Source of the DNA: an uncultured Paracoccaceae bacterium
GTDB lineage: Bacteria > Pseudomonadota > Alphaproteobacteria > Rhodobacterales > Rhodobacteraceae
Direction: 5' to 3'
NCBI GenBank assembly: GCA_937872465.1
Contig: CALMSR010000030.1
Span: 1-46,988 of the forward strand
DNA: 46,988 nucleotides
Shown here: positions 21,722 to 30,512 of the stretch, one piece after another
Position numbering within the stretch: the first letter of the stretch is position 1
How the letters are laid out: each line of letters begins with the position of its first letter
Notes under the pieces: generated by a model
The model's input: only the letters and a program-made list of their open reading frames with translations
What the model was told of the DNA's origin: nothing
Database searches by the model: none
Position numbers and translations under genes: made by a program

Positions 21722-22540
21722 TCAGCGCGGAATCCAGGCGTCGATGGCGGCCCAGGCTTCGGCAGCGGTCTCGACGAAGGTGACGATGCCGGGATCCGCG
21801 GGCGCGATGGTGCCGGCCTCGACCAGGGCCGACCAGTCGATGACCCGGTCCCAGAAGGCGCGTCCGAAGAGCAGCACCGGCAGGGGCTGCATGCGGCCGG
21901 TCTGGACCAGCGTCAGCACCTCGAAGAGCTCGTCGAGCGTGCCGAAGCCGCCGGGAAAGACCGCGATCGCCCGGGCGCGCATCAGGAAATGCATCTTGCG
22001 CACGGCGAAATAGTGGAAGTTGAAGCTGAGCTCCGGGGTGCCGTAGCGGTTGGGCACCTGCTCGTGCGGCAGGACGATGTTGAGGCTCACCGAGATGCCG
22101 CCGGCTTCGGCCGCGCCGCGGCTGCCGGCCTCCATGATGCCGGGACCGCCGCCGGTGCAGACCACGTTCTCGCGGTTGCCGGTCGCGAGCGCGCGCAGGG
22201 AGGTCAGGCGGGCGAATTCGCGGGCCTGCTCGTACCAGTTCGCGAGCGCCGCCGGCCCGGTCCCGCCCGCGCCGGCCGTCTCGGGCGACGGGATGCGCGC
22301 GCTGCCCATGATGACCACGGTCGAGGTGATGCCGCGCTCGGCCAGCGCCATTTCGGTCTTGAGCAATTCGAGCTGCAGGCGCACCGGGCGCAGCTCGTCG
22401 CGGGTGAGGAATTCGCCGTCGCTGAAGGCGAGGCGATAGCTCGGCGAGAGGGTCTGGGGCGTGTCGGGGATGTCTTCCCAATGGCGCAGATCCTCGCGCG
22501 CGTCGGGAAAGCGGCGCTGCGGTCGCCTCTGATCGGTCAT
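21722..22540 (-). CDS. LOG-family nucleotide phosphoribohydrolase (TIGR00730-like)
   Basis: A 272-aa Rossmann-fold protein with both LOG signatures: GGGPGIME (130-137) and PGGFGTLDE (196-204). Characterised members release the base from nucleoside 5'-monophosphates (cytokinin riboside 5'-monophosphate or AMP). The N-terminal 65 residues ([18 protein letters not shown]) are an extension seen in the longer bacterial group. ATG 22540 is used. It is divergent from dapD, with 105 bases between the starts. The substrate in this organism is unknown. Confidence 0.85.
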   Translation of the reverse strand: MTDQRRPQRRFPDAREDLRHWEDIPDTPQTLSPSYRLAFSDGEFLTRDELRPVRLQLELLKTEMALAERGITSTVVIMGSARIPSPETAGAGGTGPAALANWYEQAREFARLTSLRALATGNRENVVCTGGGPGIMEAGSRGAAEAGGISVSLNIVLPHEQVPNRYGTPELSFNFHYFAVRKMHFLMRARAIAVFPGGFGTLDELFEVLTLVQTGRMQPLPVLLFGRAFWDRVIDWSALVEAGTIAPADPGIVTFVETAAEAWAAIDAWIPR

Positions 22541-22645
22541 TGCGTGCCTCCGGAGCGCTGGAGTTCGGGTCAGATTGCCAGATCCCGGTTACCGGACTAT
22601 AGCTTCGCCCCGATCCCTGCCAGAGCCAAAGCCGGAGTTCCGTCC

Positions 22646-23482
22646 ATGCCGCACCCGACCCATGCCGAACTGGCGCTCGCGATCGAGGAGGCCTGGGAGA
22701 TCCGCGACACGATCTCCCCGGACACCGGCGGTGCGACGCGCGGCGCGATCGAATCCACGCTGGAGGCGCTGGACACCGGCAGCCTGCGCGTCGCCGAGCG
22801 CGGCGAGGACGGGGTCTGGAGCGTGAACCAATGGGCCAAGAAGGCCGTGCTCCTGGGTTTCCGGCTGCAGGACATGGGCCAGCAATCCGGCGGCCCGCAG
22901 GATGGCGGCTGGTGGGACAAGGTGGATTCGAAGTTCAAGGGCTGGGCCGAGCGCGAGTGGCGCGGCGCCGGCTTCCGCGCGGTGCCGACCTGCGTGGTGC
23001 GCCGCTCGGCCTATATCGCGCCGGGCGTGGTGCTGATGCCCTGTTTCGTCAACCTCGGCGCCCATGTGGGCGAGGGCACCATGGTGGACACCTGGGCGAC
23101 GGTGGGATCCTGCGCGCAGATCGGGCGCAACGTGCATCTCTCGGGCGGGGTCGGGATCGGCGGCGTGCTCGAGCCGATGCAGGCGGGGCCGACGATCATC
23201 GAGGACGATTGCTTCATCGGGGCGCGCTCGGAAGTGGTCGAGGGCTGCATCGTCCGCGAGGGATCGGTTCTCGGGATGGGCGTCTTCATCGGCCGCTCGA
23301 CCAAGATCGTGGATCGCGAGACCGGGCAGGTCAGCTATGGGGAGGTTCCGGCCGGGTCGGTGGTGGTCGCGGGCTCGATGCCGTCGAAGAACGGCATCAA
23401 TCTCTATTGCGCGGTGATCGTGAAGCGGGTGGACGCGCAGACGCGCGCGAAGACCTCGATCAACGAGCTGCTGCGGGACTGA
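22646..23482 (+). CDS. dapD: DapD, 2,3,4,5-tetrahydropyridine-2,6-dicarboxylate N-succinyltransferase
   Basis: A 278-aa protein. The N-terminal helical domain ([19 protein letters not shown]) is followed by a left-handed beta helix of hexapeptide repeats ([36 protein letters not shown]). The family signature [20 protein letters not shown] is present. It succinylates tetrahydrodipicolinate in the lysine/diaminopimelate pathway in the cytoplasm. ATG 22646 has GGAG about 9 bases upstream. The length is normal for the family. A small unknown gene follows after 5 bases. Confidence 0.96.
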   Translation: MPHPTHAELALAIEEAWEIRDTISPDTGGATRGAIESTLEALDTGSLRVAERGEDGVWSVNQWAKKAVLLGFRLQDMGQQSGGPQDGGWWDKVDSKFKGWAEREWRGAGFRAVPTCVVRRSAYIAPGVVLMPCFVNLGAHVGEGTMVDTWATVGSCAQIGRNVHLSGGVGIGGVLEPMQAGPTIIEDDCFIGARSEVVEGCIVREGSVLGMGVFIGRSTKIVDRETGQVSYGEVPAGSVVVAGSMPSKNGINLYCAVIVKRVDAQTRAKTSINELLRD

Positions 23483-23487
23483 GCGGC

Positions 23488-23811
23488 GTGGTTCAGCAGG
23501 TCTATACCCTGGTGGTCGAGGTCGGGCGCAGGGCGGGCGACGGGCTGCCGGAGGCGGCGACCGGCGCCGGCCTGATCTGCTACGCCGGCGGTGTGGACGA
23601 GGAGGAGGCGGTGCGCGAGACGGTCGCGATCCTGAGGCAGGCCGAGCTGGCGCCGCTCGAGGTCACCGGCCACGGCACGCTGCCCGAGCGCCTCGCCGCG
23701 GGCGAGGAGGTGCCGGAGGAGGAACGCGCCCTGATGGCCCGCGCGCTCGCGGAGAACGCGGTGATCGTGGCGGAAATGACGCCGTTCTACGATGCATCCG
23801 CCGAAGCCTGA
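23488..23811 (+). CDS. Small conserved-looking protein downstream of dapD, unknown function
   Basis: A 107-aa acidic protein that I do not recognise. It begins at GTG 23488, 5 bases after the dapD stop, so it is probably co-transcribed. The sequence alternates predicted strands and helices (QQVYTLVVEVGRRAGDG; DEEEAVRETVAILRQAEL; ALAENAVIVAEMTPFY). This is compatible with a small alpha/beta fold. It has no signal peptide, membrane segment or cysteine pairs. The good codon-position GC bias and tight spacing argue that it is real. Confidence 0.6.
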   Translation: MVQQVYTLVVEVGRRAGDGLPEAATGAGLICYAGGVDEEEAVRETVAILRQAELAPLEVTGHGTLPERLAAGEEVPEEERALMARALAENAVIVAEMTPFYDASAEA

Positions 23812-24019
23812 CCGGGTCCGTCATCCGGTCGCCGGCAGGGCTCTGCGGCTGAGGGACACCGCGAACCGGCAACGGCGAGGCATTGCCTCGCGCCGGTTCG
23901 TCGGCCGGAGCTTGCGAGCGCGGAGGCCGAAGGGGTTGGATTTCAAAGGCGGTGGGTAATCCGTGCGCGCCTGACTGGGCGGGCGCGCTTGTCGCGCCTG
24001 CCGGGGGCAGGCAGGCGCG

Positions 24020-24047
24020 CGCGGATTTGTCTGACGCCAAATCCGCG
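24020..24047. repeat. Perfect 10-bp inverted repeat (hairpin)
   Basis: CGCGGATTTG at 24020-24029 is matched by CAAATCCGCG at 24038-24047, with an 8-base loop. It lies between converging genes, so a bidirectional terminator or mRNA 3'-end stabiliser is likely. There is no T-tract. Confidence 0.6.
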
Positions 24048-24150
24048 AAGAGAATGCTACGCCGGCACAGGAGAACGGGTGCCGGTCCAATGCGATCACC
24101 GGTAGACCCTATCTTACCGTCGGCCCCTCCGCCGAGCCACGTCTGTCGCC

Positions 24151-24196
24151 CCTGGACGGCGCGTTTGCGCGCCGGCCCCCGGCGGGGCCGGCGCGG
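24151..24196 (+). repeat. Dispersed GC-rich repeat, copy A (partial)
   Basis: Begins CCTGGACGGC and ends in a hairpin of GCGCGCCGGCCCCCGGC type. It matches the core of copies B, C and D but lacks their upstream GATCGGGACGGGTCGG block. Orientation is as in copy B. Confidence 0.65.
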
Positions 24197-24260
24197 CCCG
24201 ATCGCCACGGGTCGATCGGGCTGGGGACCCCGGCCTCGGGAGAAGCGAGGCTCGCTGGTA

Positions 24261-24749
24261 TCAGGCCTCGGTTGCCGTATCGGGGTCGAAGTCGCGGATC
24301 ATTGCCCTGAGTTCCGGCTCCGCGACCCGCTTCGCCGCCTTTCTCGGCGGGAACCACCGCACCTTGCGCTGGTCGTGCTCGGGATATTCCTTGAGCAGGG
24401 CGCGAACCTCGAGCGGGAAGACGCGCACGACGCAGGGAATCCAGCGCCCCGGACCGAGATACTTGCGGTAGGAGAAGAGGCCGAGGCTGCGGCTGCCGAT
24501 CTCGCCCCGGACCCCCGCCTCCTCCCAGGCTTCGCGGGCGGCGGTCTCGGGATCGCTGCGCCGGCGCATCGGCCAGCCCTTCGGGATCACCCAGCGGCCG
24601 GTGTCCCGGCTGGTGATCAGGAGGATGCGCAGGCCCTTTCCCGACCGGCGCCAGCAGAGCGCGCCGACCTGAAGGCTCGGGGGGTGACCCCGGCCGCTGC
24701 GCGCCGCGGTGGCGCTGCGTTTCTTCGAGCGGTCGGGAGACTTCGCCAT
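24261..24749 (-). CDS. Nudix hydrolase
   Basis: A 162-aa Nudix protein. The box is recognisable from PKGWP to REAWEEAGV, with the catalytic REx2EE intact. The first conserved Glu (six residues after the box Gly) is Arg. The N-terminus MAKSPDRSKKRSATAARSGR is basic and low-complexity. The family cleaves nucleoside-diphosphate-linked substrates; the WVIPKGWP and FPLEVRALLKEYPEH pattern is like the diphosphoinositol/diadenosine-polyphosphate group, so the substrate is uncertain. ATG 24749 is used. It follows soeC on the same strand after 47 bases and may be in its transcript. Confidence 0.85.
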   Translation of the reverse strand: MAKSPDRSKKRSATAARSGRGHPPSLQVGALCWRRSGKGLRILLITSRDTGRWVIPKGWPMRRRSDPETAAREAWEEAGVRGEIGSRSLGLFSYRKYLGPGRWIPCVVRVFPLEVRALLKEYPEHDQRKVRWFPPRKAAKRVAEPELRAMIRDFDPDTATEA

Positions 24750-24796
24750 GGGCGCGCGCCGGGAGATCCATTGCCGGGGAGATGGAGGAAAGCCTT

Positions 24797-25672
24797 CTAG
24801 CGTTTTCCGTAGTAAAGGCCAACCACATGCTCGGCCTCCGCAAAGAAGAGCCAGCGCAGCACGAGCATCCCCGCCACATGGGCGAGGACCGCGAGCCCGG
24901 CGGTGAGGTGGCCCGGCGCCCCGGGGGCGAGCAGGGCGAGGGGCAGGAGGACGGCCGCCGTGAATCCGATCAGGCGCAGCCGGCGGGAATGCCGGCGGCC
25001 GACCACATGCACCATCTCGCGCAGCAGGTAGTTCGGACCCGTATGCGGCGGCTCGAGCAGGCGCAGCCGCCCGAGCGCGCCGAGGCCCGTCGCCGTGGCC
25101 ATGGTGCTGCCGGCGGCGGCGAAGCGGCCGTCGCCGCGGAGCCAGTCGGCCAGCTGGAGGACCCCCAGGGCCGCGAGCAGGACGGTGGCCGGGAAGGTTT
25201 CGCCGGCAAGGAGCGCACCGCCCGAGAGGGATGCGAAGAGGAAGATCGCCGGGGTCAGCGGCGAGCGCCAGCGCGGCACCGATTTCATCTGCGCGTAGAT
25301 CATCGCGGTTGCGAAGACGGTAGCGACGGCCAGGGCCGCCGCGAGCAGGCCGAGGGCGGCGAGCCGCAGGCCGGCGAGGGACCAGAGCGCGGCATAGGCG
25401 CCGAAGACGAGCAGGCTCGCCACGGCGAGCAGGGCCTCGCGGCTGAGCCAGGAGCTGCGCCATTGCGAGAAGGCCTTGAGAAAGCGGCGCGGCTGGCCGA
25501 GGTGGAAGAGGCTGGCGAGCAGGCCCGCCCCGGCGAGGCCGAGCGCCAGCGCGCAGAATGTCGCGGCGACCCAGCCCTCGCCCTTGCCCGCGCCGAGCCC
25601 CAGCATCGCCATGAGCCCGAAGCCGAGGCCGGAGAGCGTGGTGAAGAGGATGATGGAAGGTGCCGGATGCAT
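24797..25672 (-). CDS. soeC: SoeC/DmsC-like membrane anchor subunit
   Basis: A 291-aa integral membrane protein with about eight hydrophobic helices, for example LALGLAGAGLLASLFHLG and ALLAVASLLVFGAYAALWSL. The DmsC-family motif SLFHLGQPRRFLKAFSQWRSS is present, given here up to LGQPRRF. It anchors the sulfite dehydrogenase complex to the cytoplasmic membrane and passes electrons to quinone. Its ATG follows the soeB TGA without a gap (TGAATG). The matching catalytic subunit is not adjacent but at 32911-35772. DmsC of another DMSO-reductase-family complex is the alternative. Confidence 0.82.
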   Translation of the reverse strand: MHPAPSIILFTTLSGLGFGLMAMLGLGAGKGEGWVAATFCALALGLAGAGLLASLFHLGQPRRFLKAFSQWRSSWLSREALLAVASLLVFGAYAALWSLAGLRLAALGLLAAALAVATVFATAMIYAQMKSVPRWRSPLTPAIFLFASLSGGALLAGETFPATVLLAALGVLQLADWLRGDGRFAAAGSTMATATGLGALGRLRLLEPPHTGPNYLLREMVHVVGRRHSRRLRLIGFTAAVLLPLALLAPGAPGHLTAGLAVLAHVAGMLVLRWLFFAEAEHVVGLYYGKR

Positions 25673-26410
25673 TCAGATCCTGTCCAGCGCCCGGTCGAGC
25701 CAGCCGAGGAAACCGCCTGCCGATTGCGGCAGCGGGTCGAGCAGCGGCGCGAGCAGGTCCACGGGCTCGCGCGGGGGCAGGTACTTGTTGACCGGGCGGG
25801 TTCCCTGCTCGGGCATGAGGTCGAAACCGCCGCGCGCGGCGACGAGCTTCGCGGCCGGGCTCTCTGGATCGGCGAGGTCGCCGAAATGGCGGGCGCCGGC
25901 GGGGCAGGCGCGGACGCAGGCGGGCTGGCGGTCGATCTCGGGGATGTTCGGGTTCTCGATCCGGTCGACGCAGAGCGTGCATTTCTTCATGACCCCCGCG
26001 GCCAGCTCGAGTTCCCGCGCGCCATAGGGGCAGGCCCAGGCGCAGAGGCCGCAGCCGATGCAATCCGCCTCGTTGACCAGCACGATGCCGTCCTCGGCGC
26101 GCTTGTAGCTCGCCCCGGTCGGGCAGACGGTGACGCAGGGCGCATCGGCGCAATGCAGGCAGGACCGGGGGAAATGCACCACCCGCGGAACTTCGCCCCC
26201 GGTCTCGGGAACGGCCTCGAAGCTGTGGACCCGGTTGAGAAAAGTGCCTGACGGATGGGCCCCGTAGGCATCCTGGTCCGAGAGGGGCGCGCCGTAGTTC
26301 GCGGTGTTCCATTCCTTGCAGGAGACGACGCAGGCATGGCAGCCGACGCAGGTGTCGAGGTCGATGACGAGGCCGAGGCTGCGCTCGGTGGATGCGGGAA
26401 GCGAGGTCAT
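25673..26410 (-). CDS. soeB: SoeB-like iron-sulfur subunit (four 4Fe-4S motifs)
   Basis: A 245-aa DmsB/SoeB-type ferredoxin. Four cysteine clusters are seen: CVGCHACVVSCKEW; CLHCADAPCVTVCPTGA; CIGCGLCAWACPYGA; and CTLCVDRI with CVRACPAGA. It carries electrons from the molybdenum subunit to the membrane anchor on the cytoplasmic side; no Tat signal is present. The GTFLNRVHSFE and VPRVVHFPRSC segments are typical of SoeB. ATG 26410 has AGGGA 5 bases upstream; the frame is open further upstream but with no conserved sequence. It is immediately followed by soeC. Confidence 0.85.
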   Translation of the reverse strand: MTSLPASTERSLGLVIDLDTCVGCHACVVSCKEWNTANYGAPLSDQDAYGAHPSGTFLNRVHSFEAVPETGGEVPRVVHFPRSCLHCADAPCVTVCPTGASYKRAEDGIVLVNEADCIGCGLCAWACPYGARELELAAGVMKKCTLCVDRIENPNIPEIDRQPACVRACPAGARHFGDLADPESPAAKLVAARGGFDLMPEQGTRPVNKYLPPREPVDLLAPLLDPLPQSAGGFLGWLDRALDRI

Positions 26411-26439
26411 GGCGTTCCCTGTCGAAGCCCGTGCACAAG

Positions 26440-26456
26440 GCATGCACCATCCATGC
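26440..26456 (-). promoter_or_regulatory. Inverted repeat upstream of soeB
   Basis: GCATG-CACCATC-CATGC, perfect arms of five with a spacer of seven, 30-46 bases before the soeB ATG. CATGCAC also occurs twice as a direct repeat. It is a possible operator for soeBC. Its presence suggests that soeBC have their own promoter, now that soeA is distant. Confidence 0.3.
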
Positions 26457-26783
26457 ACGCGCCCTGCATACGACGCGTGGGGCCGGAGGGCCAGCCGCCT
26501 CCGCCGGGGCGGCGCCGTCGGGGGGGGGCCGCGGCCGCTGCGGCGGAACGGTCGCACGCTGCCTGTTCGGCGAGGCGCTCGCCGCTGCCGCCCATCTCGG
26601 ACACCAGCATCTCCCGGAGCGTGACGCAGGATCTCCATCTGGAACTCGGCATCACCCGGCGGCGCCGCCTTCGAGAGAGCGATCGGGTCGGCGGTTCGGG
26701 CTCGGTCATGGCAGGGACCGCTTGGCTCAGGGGCAATGTCGAACGCCGCCACCTTTGGGAAAGGCCGCCCTCCCTCGCCACAT

Positions 26784-26894
26784 CCCCCCGGACCGACACG
26801 GCGAGGCGCCGGTGCCGCATCACAATCGTTCGGGGATCGGGACGGGTCGGCCCTGGACGGCCCAATTGCGCGCCGGCCCCCGGCAGGGCTGGCC
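26784..26894 (+). repeat. Dispersed GC-rich repeat, copy B
   Basis: Two conserved blocks. The first (26784-26814) reads CCCCCCGGACCGA then GGCGAGGCGCCGGTG. The second (26835-26894) starts GATCGGGACGGGTCGGCCC, continues with TGGACGGC and ends in a GCGCGCCGGCCCCCGGC hairpin. Copy C carries the same two blocks in the same order on the other strand. Confidence 0.7.
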
Positions 26895-27058
26895 CCCCGG
26901 CCGAGGCATCCTACATTCTCCGGTGGAACAGCGGCCGGGGCGGGCAGGCTGCCCGAAGGCTGCAGTCGTGGACGGAAGGCAGCGGTGCAACGGACCGGAT
27001 CGCCGCGCGGCTTGATTCAGGTCATGGGGGGACGCCGGCATTCCGCCTAGGATCGGTC

Positions 27059-28915
27059 ATGCCGAAGCGTGAAGCCACCAGGACCGCGCATCCCGCAACC
27101 GATGCGACCGCAAGCGCCGGGCGCTTGGCGATGCCCGTCGAGCACCTGCCGCAGCTCTGCGGGACCATGCCGGCCGTTGCCGTCCCGGCGCCGGCGGCGC
27201 ACCCGCATGGCGACCTCGACCGCGCCGGCCGGGCGGCGGTGGCGCGCGCGACCGCGGGGGTCTCGCCGCAGGCCGTCATCGATGCCTGGAGCGACTGGGC
27301 GACGCATCTCGCGCGTTCCCCGGGGCGCCAGCTCGAACTGGCCGAACTGGCGCAGCGCAGCGCGCTGAGGCTCCTCGGCCATGCCATCGGCGCGGCCGGC
27401 GGCGATGCCGCGCCGCCGCCCTTCGAGCCGAAGCCCTATGACCACCGCTTCGTCCATCCGGCCTGGCGGATGCCGCCGTTCAGCCTGTGGCAGCAGGGTT
27501 TCCTGGCCGTGCAGGACTGGTGGGACCACGCCACCGACCGCCTGCGCGGCCTGCGGGCGCATGATGCCGACAGGATGCGATTCCAGATGCGCCAGACGCT
27601 CGACCTGGTCGCGCCGTCGAATTTCCCCTGGCTGAACCCGGAGATCATCGAGGCGACGCTGGAATCCGGCGGCCGCAACCTGATCGAGGGGGCCGGGCAT
27701 TTCTCGCAGGATCTGCTGCACACGCTGACGCAGGTCCGCAGGCCCGCGCCGGAGGGCTATCGCATCGGCACGGATCTGGCCTGCACGCCGGGAAAGGTCG
27801 TCTATCGCAACCACATCCTCGAGCTCATCCAGTATGAACCCCGGACCGGATCGGTTCATGCGGAGCCGGTGCTGATCGTGCCGGCCTGGATCATGAAATA
27901 CTACATCCTGGATCTGTCGCCGGAGAATTCCCTGGTCCGCTATCTGGTGGAACAGGGCTTCACCGTCTTCGTGATCTCCTGGTGCAATCCGACCGCGGCC
28001 CAGGCCGGGCTTTCGCTCGACGACTACCGCAAGGACGGGGTCATGGCGGCGATCGACGCGATCGGCGCGATCGTTCCGGGCGCGCGGGTCCATGCCAACG
28101 GCTATTGCCTCGGCGGCACGATCCTGGCGATCACCGCCGCGACCATGGCCCGCGACGGCGACGCGCGGCTGGCTTCGGCGACGCTGATGGCGGCGCAGGT
28201 GGATTTCGTCGAGGCGGGCGAGCTCCTGCTCTTCCTCGACGAGAGCCAGGTCGCCTTCCTCGAGGATCTGATGTGGGCGCAGGGCTATCTCGACCGGCCG
28301 CAGATGGCCCGCGCCTTCGCCGCGATCCGGGCCGAGGACCTGATCTTTTCCCGGGCGGTGCAGCGCTATTTCCTCGGCAAGCAGGATCTGCCGACCGACA
28401 TCGGCGTCTGGAACGCCGACACGACGCGCATGCCCGCGCGCATGCATTCCGAATATCTCAGGGGCCTCTTCCTGGAGAACCGGCTGACGGCGGGGCGGTT
28501 CGCGGTCGAGGGGCGGGTGATCGCGCTGAAGGACATCGCGGTCCCGCTCTTTGTGGTCGGCACCGAGCAGGACCACATCGCGCCCTGGCGCTCCGTCTAC
28601 AAGCTGGCGCTCTTCACCGATTGCGACCTGACCTTCGTGCTGACCAAGGGCGGGCACAACGGCGGCATCCTCAGCGAGCCGGGCCACGAGGCGCGGCACT
28701 ACCGCATCGGGCACCGGCCGAAGGATGCGCTCTATGTCGGCCCCGATGCCTGGTGCGCGCGGCATGCCCCGCGGGAGGGCTCCTGGTGGCCGGAGCTGAG
28801 CGCCTGGCTGGCGCGGAACAGCAGCGGCAGGGTCGATCCGCCGGGCATGGGCGCGCCGGAGCTGGGCTATCCGGCGCTCGCGGACGCGCCGGGCAGCTAC
28901 GTGCACCAGACCTAG
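27059..28915 (+). CDS. phaC: Poly(3-hydroxyalkanoate) synthase (PhaC, class I-like)
   Basis: A 618-aa alpha/beta-hydrolase-fold PHA polymerase. The lipase-like box GYCLGG holds the catalytic Cys350; Asp505 (TEQDHIAPW) and His533 (GGHNGGIL) complete the triad, with the Asp-to-His spacing of 28 seen in Ralstonia PhaC. The N-terminal PhaC_N domain includes DRMRFQMRQTLDLVAPSNFP. It polymerises 3-hydroxyacyl-CoA on cytoplasmic granules. ATG 27059 is used. No phaA, phaB, phaZ or phasin gene lies nearby, which is unusual but not rare. It is opposite in strand to the soe genes it separates. Confidence 0.93.
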   Translation: MPKREATRTAHPATDATASAGRLAMPVEHLPQLCGTMPAVAVPAPAAHPHGDLDRAGRAAVARATAGVSPQAVIDAWSDWATHLARSPGRQLELAELAQRSALRLLGHAIGAAGGDAAPPPFEPKPYDHRFVHPAWRMPPFSLWQQGFLAVQDWWDHATDRLRGLRAHDADRMRFQMRQTLDLVAPSNFPWLNPEIIEATLESGGRNLIEGAGHFSQDLLHTLTQVRRPAPEGYRIGTDLACTPGKVVYRNHILELIQYEPRTGSVHAEPVLIVPAWIMKYYILDLSPENSLVRYLVEQGFTVFVISWCNPTAAQAGLSLDDYRKDGVMAAIDAIGAIVPGARVHANGYCLGGTILAITAATMARDGDARLASATLMAAQVDFVEAGELLLFLDESQVAFLEDLMWAQGYLDRPQMARAFAAIRAEDLIFSRAVQRYFLGKQDLPTDIGVWNADTTRMPARMHSEYLRGLFLENRLTAGRFAVEGRVIALKDIAVPLFVVGTEQDHIAPWRSVYKLALFTDCDLTFVLTKGGHNGGILSEPGHEARHYRIGHRPKDALYVGPDAWCARHAPREGSWWPELSAWLARNSSGRVDPPGMGAPELGYPALADAPGSYVHQT

Positions 28916-29002
28916 GGCGATGCGCCCCGCATCGTCCGGGATCCGGTCGCATGGACCGGAGGACGACCGACGCGAAGCGGCGATGGCGTGGCGGCCTGTC
29001 CC

Positions 29003-29168
29003 GCGCCGGCCCTGCCGGGGCCGGCGCGCTTCGCACGCCGTCCAGGGCCGACGCGTCCCGATGCTCGACCGGTGGTGACGCTGCACCTCCCTCGCCCTGC
29101 GGCGCGCGCCTCCGGGCGACCGGACCGGGCAAGGCGCCACCGGCGCCTCGCCTTCTCGGTCCGGGGGC
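29003..29168 (-). repeat. Dispersed GC-rich repeat, copy C
   Basis: On the minus strand it has the same order as copy B: CCCCCGGACCGA/GGCGAGGCGCCGGTG (29138-29168), then ATCGGGACGCGTCGGCCC, TGGACGGC and a GGCCCCGGCAGGGCCGGC hairpin (29003-29072). About 65 extra bases separate the blocks compared with copy B. Confidence 0.7.
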
Positions 29169-29178
29169 ATGCGGCGCG

Positions 29179-29203
29179 GGCCGCGCGGGGCGCGCGGCCT
29201 TTT
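29179..29203 (+). terminator. Rho-independent terminator after phaC
   Basis: GGCCGCGC (29179-29186), loop GGGGC, then GCGCGGCC (29192-29199) and TTTT. It is a strong 8-bp GC stem with a short T-run. It lies 264 bases beyond the phaC stop, so a long 3' UTR containing repeat C is implied. Confidence 0.6.
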
Positions 29204-29380
29204 CCCTGTCCCGGGAGTCAGCCTCGGGATCGGTCAATCGGAAGGGCCGCTGGTATAAGCCATGTCCCGCTGCGGGACGCCACTCCGGGCCGGCGTGCCG
29301 GGAGCACGAGATGGGTCGCCGCGCCGGATGACACTGGCAGGCGCGGGCGCCCAGCCCCGTGCAGTCACCCGGCGGTTGCG

Positions 29381-30415
29381 TCACGAGGCCTTGAGATAGG
29401 CCACCAGGATGTCGCGGGCGGCGGCGAGGTCGGTCTTGTGGATCATCTCGGTCACGGTGTGGATGTAGCGGGTGCCCACCACGATGCCGATGGCCCGCGC
29501 CCCGGCGGCGGCCTGCTGGGCGGCGGCGCCGTCCTGGCCGCCGGCGCGCAGCATGGTGCGCTGGAAGGGGATCTTCTTCGCCGTCGCGAGCTTCTCGAAA
29601 TCCGCCACGAGGCCGCGGTCGGCGATGAAGGAGGAATCGCGCACATGCAGGCCGAAGCCCTTGCCCTGCTCGGTGGTGCGGTCCTGCTCGGGCACGCCCG
29701 GCGTGTCGCAGGCGAGCGTGGTGTCGACGCCGATGCCGATGTCGGGGCGGATCGCGAAGGAGGAGGTGCGCGCGCCGCGCAGGCCGACCTCTTCCTGCGA
29801 GGTGAAGGCCACATGGATCTCGGCCTCGGTCTTCGCCTTGCCCAGGCCCCGGATCGCCTCGATGCCGAGCCAGCAGGCGACGCGGTTGTCGAGCGCCTTG
29901 GAGACGACCTTGTCGCCGATCTCGATGAAGGGCTCGTCCATCACCACCATGTCGCCGACCTTCACCAGCTCGGCGGCCTTCGCGCCCATGCCGATGTCGA
30001 CGATGAACTCGTGCGGCTCGGGGACCTTCTTGCGGTCCTCCGGCGACGAGATGTGCACACCCGGTCCGGCGGGGTTCATCACCCCCTTGACGTCGCCCTC
30101 GCCGGTGCAGACCAGCACCCGGCGCGAGAAGAGGTGGCGCGGGTCGAAGCCGCCCGAGGGCAGCACATGGATGAAGCCCTTCTCGGTGACGTGGCTGACC
30201 ATGAAGCCGATCTCGTCCATGTGGCAGAGCAGCATGATCTTCGTCGGGTTCCTGCCCTTCTTCGCGTCGCGACGGCAGAGCAGCGAGCCCATCGGGTCGG
30301 TTGTGGTCTCGTCGAAAAGGCCGGCGGTCTCCGAGGCGATCAGGTCGCGCACCCGCTCCTCGTGGCCGGGGATGCCGGGGGTCTCGCAAAGGGCCTTGAG
30401 CAGGTCGAGGTTCAT
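29381..30415 (-). CDS. M42 family metallopeptidase (glutamyl/deblocking aminopeptidase-like)
   Basis: A 344-aa dinuclear-metal aminopeptidase. The family metal and catalytic residues are in place: His of LLCHMDEIG, Asp of SKALDNRVAC, the Glu pair of SQEEVGLRG, Asp of GVDTTLACDTPG and the late His of TRYIHT. M42 enzymes form tetrahedral dodecamers and trim peptides in the cytoplasm. ATG 30415 (MNLDLLKALCETPGIPG) matches the family N-terminus and has GGAG upstream; a start at 30451 adds an unconserved leader. Length is normal. Confidence 0.93.
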   Translation of the reverse strand: MNLDLLKALCETPGIPGHEERVRDLIASETAGLFDETTTDPMGSLLCRRDAKKGRNPTKIMLLCHMDEIGFMVSHVTEKGFIHVLPSGGFDPRHLFSRRVLVCTGEGDVKGVMNPAGPGVHISSPEDRKKVPEPHEFIVDIGMGAKAAELVKVGDMVVMDEPFIEIGDKVVSKALDNRVACWLGIEAIRGLGKAKTEAEIHVAFTSQEEVGLRGARTSSFAIRPDIGIGVDTTLACDTPGVPEQDRTTEQGKGFGLHVRDSSFIADRGLVADFEKLATAKKIPFQRTMLRAGGQDGAAAQQAAAGARAIGIVVGTRYIHTVTEMIHKTDLAAARDILVAYLKAS

Positions 30416-30512
30416 CGGGGGGCTCCGTCTGTGCTGGTCGGGCGCGCCCATAAAGGACGACGCCGCGACGAAGGCAAGGCCATGCGCCGCTCCGGCGCGG
30501 CGGGGCCCGCGA

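Larger units (their letters stand above)
23812..24260. other. 449-base intergenic region with hairpin and repeat copy A
   Basis: I find no gene here. It contains a 10-bp-stem hairpin (24020-24047) and a truncated copy of the dispersed GC-rich repeat (24151-24196). The genes on both sides converge on it. Confidence 0.6.
26411..27058. other. 648-base intergenic region between soeB and phaC
   Basis: Divergent genes flank this gap. It holds an inverted repeat near the soeB start (26440-26456), a run of nine G (26520-26528) and repeat copy B (26784-26894). Several open frames cross it, but none shows a recognisable domain or start signal. Confidence 0.55.
28916..29380. other. 465-base intergenic region with repeat copy C and terminator
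   Basis: Lies between the converging phaC and M42 peptidase genes. No gene is supported; it contains repeat copy C (29003-29168) and a strong terminator hairpin (29179-29203). Confidence 0.6.

Noticed and set aside
26520..26528. Run of nine G as a possible phase-variable tract
   Set aside because: It lies in intergenic DNA, not in a coding frame or a clear promoter spacer, so no switching role can be argued.
26407..26865. 152-aa minus-strand open frame upstream of soeB
   Set aside because: Low-complexity Arg/Pro/Ala sequence across the repeat and G-run; no start signal or family.
27047..29170. 707-aa minus-strand open frame opposite phaC, extending through repeat C
   Set aside because: Antisense shadow of phaC; its N-terminal similarity to another frame near 26850 comes only from the shared DNA repeat.
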